Of a stretch of DNA of 64,000 bases, positions 59,701 to 64,000 are shown one piece after another. The position numbers were made by a program, and so were the translations under genes. This DNA comes from Akkermansia sp. (GTDB lineage: Bacteria; Verrucomicrobiota; Verrucomicrobiia; Verrucomicrobiales; Akkermansiaceae), in NCBI GenBank assembly GCA_017477935.1, contig JAFVIC010000106.1:1-64000 (forward strand). The letters run 5' to 3'. Positions within the stretch are counted from its first letter, which is position 1. Every line of letters starts with the position of its first letter. The notes beneath the pieces are model-generated. The model did no database searches, had not been told where the DNA came from, and saw nothing but the letters and a program-made list of their open reading frames with translations.

Positions 59701-60384
59701 GTGCCCGCCTTCCTGCCTGAGAAGATTGACAAGGCGCTCTCCAACCTGCGCCACCGCGTGGCCTATCAAGATGAAACCACCCACGCCATCACCTCCAAAC
59801 CCGTACCTTTCATTGCGGAGTTCTGCCCGCTGCGCTACGCGTTTGAGATGATGTTTGTCACCCAGGCACACGGTAACTTGTGGGAGGAAGAAAGCGGCAC
59901 TATCAATGAACGCCGTGAGTACCTCAAGGAACACGGCACGCTGGATGAGGTGCGCTTCATTCAGCGCGCGGCCCTGTTGCTTAACTCCCCCGCAGCTGAT
60001 GCGGATGAGGCACGCGACATTCTGCGCCGCGTGCGAAAAGCGGCTGTTTACCACGATGAACGATTCCTCGAAGAGATGACCATTAAACTCGAGGACCGCG
60101 AACCCTGTGAAACGGACCAACCCGTCGAGTTTTTCTTCTCCAACCGCAAGTTGCAGGTGATTAAAGAAGGCGTCAAAACCGCCCGCAAGGATGGCCGTAA
60201 AAACGAGCACCGCGGTTTCTTCCTCGCGCCGCGTCAGGCACGCGCTTTCAGCGGGCTTGATCAGGAGACCGACTCCGGTTCCGTCTCCACCATCGCCCGC
60301 AATGCCATTTACCTGTTGGTCATGGGGCTTTGCCCCATATTCGTGGCTGCCATACGCCTGCGCTCCATCTGCCGGGGCGGTTAA
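56794..60384 (+). CDS. TerB-like / FHA-like / ABC ATPase / permease fusion protein
   Basis: A 1196-residue half-transporter. About 45-150 resembles a TerB tellurite-resistance domain (VVVDLFASIMVRVDGITIEDMDTTMDMLRCDF...ALEILTMLYRVGGDLTN). About 180-460 is beta-rich; its last part (LTVNGIPVKGDTPLHDGDLISLSL) looks FHA-like (tentative). The ABC domain follows: Walker A GPSGSGKST (about 485), ISDGERTRLNLG signature, IDEPISGLSSGD. An acidic linker leads to an ABCG-type membrane domain with about six spans and a long insert before the last one. Start at 56794 overlaps the YkgJ-type gene in ATGA. Cargo unknown. Confidence 0.8.
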   Translation: MKNRLAYMWLGMRRKMMALRGFVANAFYRVPRRLGARDESRRSHAGVVVDLFASIMVRVDGITIEDMDTTMDMLRCDFPNVEHSWLAARFQAAYTARYSLDDTLRLAAAQRTEEERVALALEILTMLYRVGGDLTNPTLFDRVTNGLNLPGFAAILEELIATPGKEAPAPIQSLSFSHENGPHVVTLAKEEGEINFRALHCVHVLLIINDSRKPFTIGDRILHQGDMQLLAPGQSVELSEWSLAYATIRSLIQNRYSGVSYVCYLYRQDDEVSITRQRPRTPLARVRFSLQVEVEVLGKDADFMIDGQRLKMGDTRCTTYYTPFTIMGLGPYRFAELHNVESPGRSYQLAPDARKLLVTNLPYINSASALMLTPGLAPAVVFEVSYSRTDNTGTLKIIEGGDNLTVNGIPVKGDTPLHDGDLISLSLTQSLRCRFSAGVLDEESALIDSLSVQGLTRDFVRSGRVVDNIDFTLKRGEMACILGPSGSGKSTLLSMLAGHLSPSFGSIHYNNERMTPHATNLRRHVAYIPREDILDEAMTVGEHVYHASIARRPRLNDSDRKRRVLSILNYVGLGALANRNVGRAGERTISDGERTRLNLGLDLTGTAEVFLIDEPISGLSSGDAERVIETLESMAASRILLCTLHRPAQVILNRFKKVMVLNSNGQMAFWGSPAEMVNYFRKSALEMGLHVSREAVVAGGADYVFEVLEAPYTRLGNEQRPAPTMWQNRFESYCYRRNSAAAHPAADMESDSEKEPEKESAPRPIPPVPRRSLLEHWRLFLLWMNRTFLARVRSRMGLYAMLLEGPVLALLIAGTLRAASEAEYTFYKSLHINEYLFLSLVLAMFFGLTDSACEILRDRPLIRRESNYKLFIPGYLLAKVLVLTAIAAVQCALYLWVGNAILGIEQMFWQHMIVMVLTAFVGISLSLMVSALVRSDRTALNIVPLLLVPQILLAGALIRFEEMNEFSPKVPAFLPEKIDKALSNLRHRVAYQDETTHAITSKPVPFIAEFCPLRYAFEMMFVTQAHGNLWEEESGTINERREYLKEHGTLDEVRFIQRAALLLNSPAADADEARDILRRVRKAAVYHDERFLEEMTIKLEDREPCETDQPVEFFFSNRKLQVIKEGVKTARKDGRKNEHRGFFLAPRQARAFSGLDQETDSGSVSTIARNAIYLLVMGLCPIFVAAIRLRSICRGG

Positions 60385-60422
60385 GCCGAAAAAAAATAAC
60401 ACAGCTATTCACAAAAAATAAG

Positions 60423-60450
60423 TTGATTTTTCAAAACTAATCGATAGAAT
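60423..60450 (+). promoter_or_regulatory. Promoter of the RND pump operon
   Basis: TTGATT (60423-60428), a 16-base spacer, TAGAAT (60445-60450). ATG after 7 bases. It makes the pump genes independent of the long operon upstream. Confidence 0.7.
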
Positions 60451-60457
60451 AATCGCC

Positions 60458-62626
60458 ATGAGATTTGCTCTTTACACACTTGCGTTGCTGCCACTTACAG
60501 TAGGTTCCGTTATGGCGCAGCGTCCCGGTGGCACCGAACATGTTCAGGTGGAAAAAGTAACAATAGGTAAAGACCGCATTACCCGCAAAAGCATAGGCCA
60601 CATGGAGGCCATACGCTCCGTAGCAGTCAAGGCCGCTGTAGAGGGATTTCTGGGTGAGCCGAAATTCCGTGAAGGCTCCATCGTACAGGCGGGTGACGTG
60701 CTGTTTGAAATCTCACCCGTCCGCTACCGCGCTGCGGTAGACCAGGCGGAGGCGGCTGTGGCTGAAATCGAAGCACGTATCATCTACGCCGAGAACAGCT
60801 ACAAACGACTCGAACGCCTTGCCGCAGCACAGGCAACTTCTGTGGAGACCAAGGAAAGTGCCCTCGCCCGACTCGAAGAACTCAAAGCCAGTCTGGCAGG
60901 TGCCAAAGCTGAGGTGGTGAGAGCTCGCAAAGATTTGGATGACTGCACCATCCGCGCCGAAATCACCGGCCGAATCGGCCGCGTGGAATTCTCCGAGGGC
61001 AACTACATCACCAAGGGCGAAACCCTCGCTACCATCAAACAGATGGACCCCATCTATGTGCGTTTCCCCCTCAGTCAGTCGGATGTGAACGGAATTTTCC
61101 GCGGGCCGAAAGAAATCGGCAATGTTGCCGATGTGCGCCTGACGACAGCCAACGGTCGCCGCTATGAACAGGCCGGTACCGTTGCTATCGTCGATAACCT
61201 GCTGACATCAGGCACCGATACTTACACCCTGTGGGCCGAGTTCCCGAACAAAGATAACATGCTTACCCCGCGCGGTGTCGGTGCCATGTTCATCTCCCTG
61301 ACGGATACGCAGCAGGTCTGCATGGTGCCTCTCACCGCTGTGCACTACGACACTGACGGTGCATACGTCTACACTGTCAGCGAAGGCGAGAACAAGGTCG
61401 CCCGCCGGGCGGTTATCGTCGGCTCTATTCAGGGGCGTCTGCAGTCCGTTTACAGCGGTCTTTCCGAGGGGCAGATTATCATCACCGACGGCGCTCACAA
61501 GATACGCGTGGGCGACACGGTGATACCCGTCATGGCTCAGACCGATTCCCATGTGGATGAAAGTGGCAACGTCATTTCAGAGGAGAAACCTCTTGCGGTC
61601 GAGACCACTCCTGTGGTGATGGCTGAGGACAAGACCGTGCTCGTATGCCAGGGCGCGCGGCTTGAGGCCATTAACCGCGTCAATCTTCGCCCGCTGGTAC
61701 AGGGCGTACTGGCGGCACCCACATTCACTGAGGGTGACCTGATAAAGAAGGGGGATGAACTCTTCCGCATTGACCCCACTCGCTACAGCGCTGCGGTCGA
61801 TGCCCGCAAGGCCGCCGTCTCTCAGCTGGAAGTGAAAATACAGGACGCTGCACGCAAATATGAGCGACAGGTCGCCCTGCTGGAAAGCAATGCCACCAGT
61901 CGTGACGATATGGAGAGTGCCAAAGCCACGCTCGATGAACTCAAAGCGCAGAAAAAGAAAGCAGAAGCCGCTCTCGTCATCGCAGAAGATGACCTCTCGC
62001 GCTGCACCATGCGCGCCCCCATCACCGGCAGAATCGGCCGTGTCAGTATATCGGAAGGTACCTATATCTCAGACATCAAGTCGCCGCTGGCAACCCTGGT
62101 GCAAATCAGTCCCATTTATGTGCGTTTCTCCCTGAGTGAGAATGCTATCCTCTCGAACTACGGAACAGATGACCGCCTGAAGGATAACAGCGAGGTCACC
62201 CTCGTAACCGCCAACGGCAACACCTACCACGAAAAAGGCAGCGTGTACTTCGGTGACAACGTGATTCAGACCGCAACGGATACTCAGAACTTCTGGGCCG
62301 TGTTCAAAAACGAAGACGGCGAGCTGCGCCCCGGCGGTGTGGTCAGCATCCGCGTGACGCGCAAGTCCGACCGCAAGGTGCCGGCCGTTGATTCCAAAGC
62401 CGTGCTGACCGATACGAGTGGCCGCTACGTGTATGCCATGCGTCACAATCGGGCGGTGCAGGTACGGGTGCTGACCGGCACGCCTGATGAGAACGGCCTG
62501 ATTCCCATCTTCGCCGGTCTGCGCGAGGGCGATCGTTGCATCACCTCCCCCCTCGCTGAGATAGAGGACGGTACTCTCGTCACCCCCGCACCCGAACCCT
62601 CCCCCGCTGAGGAAGAAAACAAGTAA
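60458..62626 (+). CDS. Tandem-duplicated RND periplasmic adaptor (two MFP units in one chain)
   Basis: A 722-residue exported adaptor protein, about twice the usual size. A signal peptide (MRFALYTLALLPLTVGSVMA) leads to unit 1 (about 28-365) and, after a linker rich in Glu and Ser (about 365-390), unit 2 (about 390-715). Each unit has the barrel-sandwich half motif (VEGFLGEPKFREGSIVQAGD; VQGVLAAPTFTEGDLIKKGD), a helical hairpin, the second lipoyl half (ITGRIGRVEFSEGNYI; ITGRIGRVSISEGTYI), PIYVRF and a beta-barrel with membrane-proximal end. There is no lipobox. The RND pump gene follows after 21 bases, so it is the adaptor for that pump. Confidence 0.9.
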   Translation: MRFALYTLALLPLTVGSVMAQRPGGTEHVQVEKVTIGKDRITRKSIGHMEAIRSVAVKAAVEGFLGEPKFREGSIVQAGDVLFEISPVRYRAAVDQAEAAVAEIEARIIYAENSYKRLERLAAAQATSVETKESALARLEELKASLAGAKAEVVRARKDLDDCTIRAEITGRIGRVEFSEGNYITKGETLATIKQMDPIYVRFPLSQSDVNGIFRGPKEIGNVADVRLTTANGRRYEQAGTVAIVDNLLTSGTDTYTLWAEFPNKDNMLTPRGVGAMFISLTDTQQVCMVPLTAVHYDTDGAYVYTVSEGENKVARRAVIVGSIQGRLQSVYSGLSEGQIIITDGAHKIRVGDTVIPVMAQTDSHVDESGNVISEEKPLAVETTPVVMAEDKTVLVCQGARLEAINRVNLRPLVQGVLAAPTFTEGDLIKKGDELFRIDPTRYSAAVDARKAAVSQLEVKIQDAARKYERQVALLESNATSRDDMESAKATLDELKAQKKKAEAALVIAEDDLSRCTMRAPITGRIGRVSISEGTYISDIKSPLATLVQISPIYVRFSLSENAILSNYGTDDRLKDNSEVTLVTANGNTYHEKGSVYFGDNVIQTATDTQNFWAVFKNEDGELRPGGVVSIRVTRKSDRKVPAVDSKAVLTDTSGRYVYAMRHNRAVQVRVLTGTPDENGLIPIFAGLREGDRCITSPLAEIEDGTLVTPAPEPSPAEEENK

Positions 62627-62647
62627 CTTCATTTCCCTCTTACAACC

Positions 62648-64000
62648 ATGTTTTCGCAATTCTTCATTCATCGCCCCAAGTTTGCCTTCGTCATCTCCAT
62701 TGTCATGATGTTGGCCGGCTTCCTGTGCCTGAGCAAGATGCCCGTGTCGGAATACCCCGAGGTATCACCGCCCACCATATCTGTGCGCATGACCTACGCC
62801 GGTGCCAGTGCTGAAGAACTGGCCCAGGTGGTGGCCGCACCGGTGGAAGAAAACCTCATCGGTATGGATGACCTGCTCTACTTCAGTTCATCGTGCACGA
62901 ATGACGGCTCGTACTCGCTGACCCTCATCTTCGAGACCGGCACCAACGACGATATGGCCATGGTGAACGTCTCCAACGCCATTAAACAAGTGGAGAGCAA
63001 GCTGCCTGAGGAAATCAAGCAGATGGGTTACAGCGTGCGCAAGCGCTCCAGCGACATGCTCTGCTTCATCAACTTCATGTGTGACGAGAATAAGATGGAT
63101 ATTCTCCAGCTTACTAACTGGCTGCGCATGAATGTGAAAGACCCGCTCACTCAGGTGGATGGCGTATCGGTGGCTGACATTATGCACAGCCGCAACTACT
63201 CCATGCGCGTGTGGATGAATACCACCCGCATGAACGCCCTCAATATCACCCCGGCAGATGTACGCAGTGCCATATCCGAGCAGAATATTCAGGCTGCGGC
63301 CGGTTCGGTCGGTTCGCAGGACGAAGGGGCTTACGCCACCTACAAAGTGACGGCCACCGGTCGACTCAAGACGGTGGAGGAGTTCGGCAATATCGTTGTC
63401 AAACGCGGTGAGGAAGGGCATGTTACCAAGCTGAGAGACATCGCCACCATCGAGCTGGGGGCTGAGAACAACTCCGGCTACAGCCGCCTGAACGGCAAGA
63501 ACTCCGTGGGCATGATGGTGCAGCGCAACAACGATGCAAACGCCCTGGCCACAGTCGAAGCCCTGAAAGCCAAGATGAAGGAAATCGAGCCCATGCTGCC
63601 CGATGGTGTGAGCTGGGTTATGGGTTATGACCCTACGAAGGCAATTTCGGCCACGATGGAAGAAATCGGTCTCACACTTGTGTTGGCTCTCTTCCTCGTG
63701 GTTCTCGTGACCTTCGCATTCCTGCAGGATTGGCGCGCCACGCTTATCCCTGCGCTGGCCATTCCGGTGTCTCTGCTGGGTGCCTTCGCCATCATGTACC
63801 CGCTGGGCTACACGGTGAACGTGCTGACCATGTTCGGTCTTATTCTGGTCATCGGCTCACTGGTGGACGATGCCATTGTGGTGGTGGAAAACGTCATGCG
63901 CCTGATTCAAGAAGAGCAGCTCTCCCCGCGCGAGGCTACCATCAAGAGCATGAAGCAGATTACCGGCGCCATTATCGCCACCACGCTGGTGACTCTGGCC
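62648..64000 (+). CDS. RND efflux pump (AcrB/HAE1 type), partial
   Basis: Inner-membrane multidrug proton antiporter, cut by the right edge after 451 residues of about 1030. The N terminus MFSQFFIHRPKFAFVISIVMMLAG is the first span; the porter domain follows (PEVSPPTISVRMTYAGASAEELAQVVAAPVE). TM2-TM4 are present, and the proton-relay pair is Asp407-Asp408 (SLVDDAIVVVENVMR), the same numbers as in AcrB. It starts 21 bases after the adaptor gene with no Shine-Dalgarno (CTCTTACAACCATG). The rest of the pump and any outer-membrane channel lie beyond the window. Confidence 0.95.
   Translation, partial: MFSQFFIHRPKFAFVISIVMMLAGFLCLSKMPVSEYPEVSPPTISVRMTYAGASAEELAQVVAAPVEENLIGMDDLLYFSSSCTNDGSYSLTLIFETGTNDDMAMVNVSNAIKQVESKLPEEIKQMGYSVRKRSSDMLCFINFMCDENKMDILQLTNWLRMNVKDPLTQVDGVSVADIMHSRNYSMRVWMNTTRMNALNITPADVRSAISEQNIQAAAGSVGSQDEGAYATYKVTATGRLKTVEEFGNIVVKRGEEGHVTKLRDIATIELGAENNSGYSRLNGKNSVGMMVQRNNDANALATVEALKAKMKEIEPMLPDGVSWVMGYDPTKAISATMEEIGLTLVLALFLVVLVTFAFLQDWRATLIPALAIPVSLLGAFAIMYPLGYTVNVLTMFGLILVIGSLVDDAIVVVENVMRLIQEEQLSPREATIKSMKQITGAIIATTLVTLA

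Overview
The window reads as a chromosomal segment of a Verrucomicrobiota bacterium, most likely Akkermansia-like (inference). The support is a head-to-tail doubled UvrA of the kind known from Chlamydiae and relatives, a GldA/F/G-like ABC cassette followed by a DUF4340-type protein, GC-rich codons, and an almost complete lack of Shine-Dalgarno sequences. About 52 protein genes are packed tightly. I see no tRNA, rRNA, CRISPR array, insertion sequence or integrase.

Layout. Positions 1-304 hold a hairpin and one copy of an unusual mosaic palindromic repeat. 305-5134 (minus) is an operon: secreted protein, PHP phosphatase, ligA, PfkB kinase. 5277-9466 (minus) is a second operon: parvulin-type isomerase, aroA, dnaG. 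9634-14550 (minus) carries two paralogous Ser/Thr kinases with one membrane span and C-terminal ankyrin repeats. 14600-15140 is a second cluster of the mosaic repeat. 15261-22977 mixes isoprenoid, peptide deformylase, mutL, ROK kinase, RNA methyltransferase, secreted-protein and aroK genes. 23006-25574 is khpA-priA. 25771-28007 has a divergent secreted-protein/lipoprotein pair plus galM. 28102-31001 is dapA-dapB-folK-panB. 31146-32108 is an orphan phage-type replication gene. 32309-37287 groups a triheme peroxidase, an MBL hydrolase, a GH20 hexosaminidase and a Sel1 protein. 37363-38484 is a tail-anchored ankyrin protein, and 38632-44142 is the 1836-residue UvrA. 44162-49120 (minus) holds two operons, uspA-ymdB-like-tcdA and osmC-like-membrane protein-lipoprotein-tlyA, with one divergent hypothetical gene. 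From 49321 to the right edge everything is on the plus strand: ABC exporter, GldG, DUF4340, prmA, tsaB, YkgJ-type protein, a TerB/ABC/permease fusion, a tandem-duplicated RND adaptor, and the start of the RND pump.

How it works together. Most genes are housekeeping: replication and repair (dnaG, priA, ligA, mutL, uvrA), amino-acid and cofactor synthesis (aroA, aroK, dapA, dapB, folK, panB), and RNA/ribosome modification (prmA, tsaB, tcdA, tlyA, RsmB-type, def). The parts most worth a second look are the membrane kinases with ankyrin ectodomains (one on a long charged ER/K-type helix), the two-in-one RND adaptor beside its pump, the TerB-ABC fusion, a MutL whose endonuclease motifs are lost, the mosaic hairpin repeats, and many sigma70-type promoters whose -10 box lies only 6-9 bases from the start codon, implying leaderless mRNAs.
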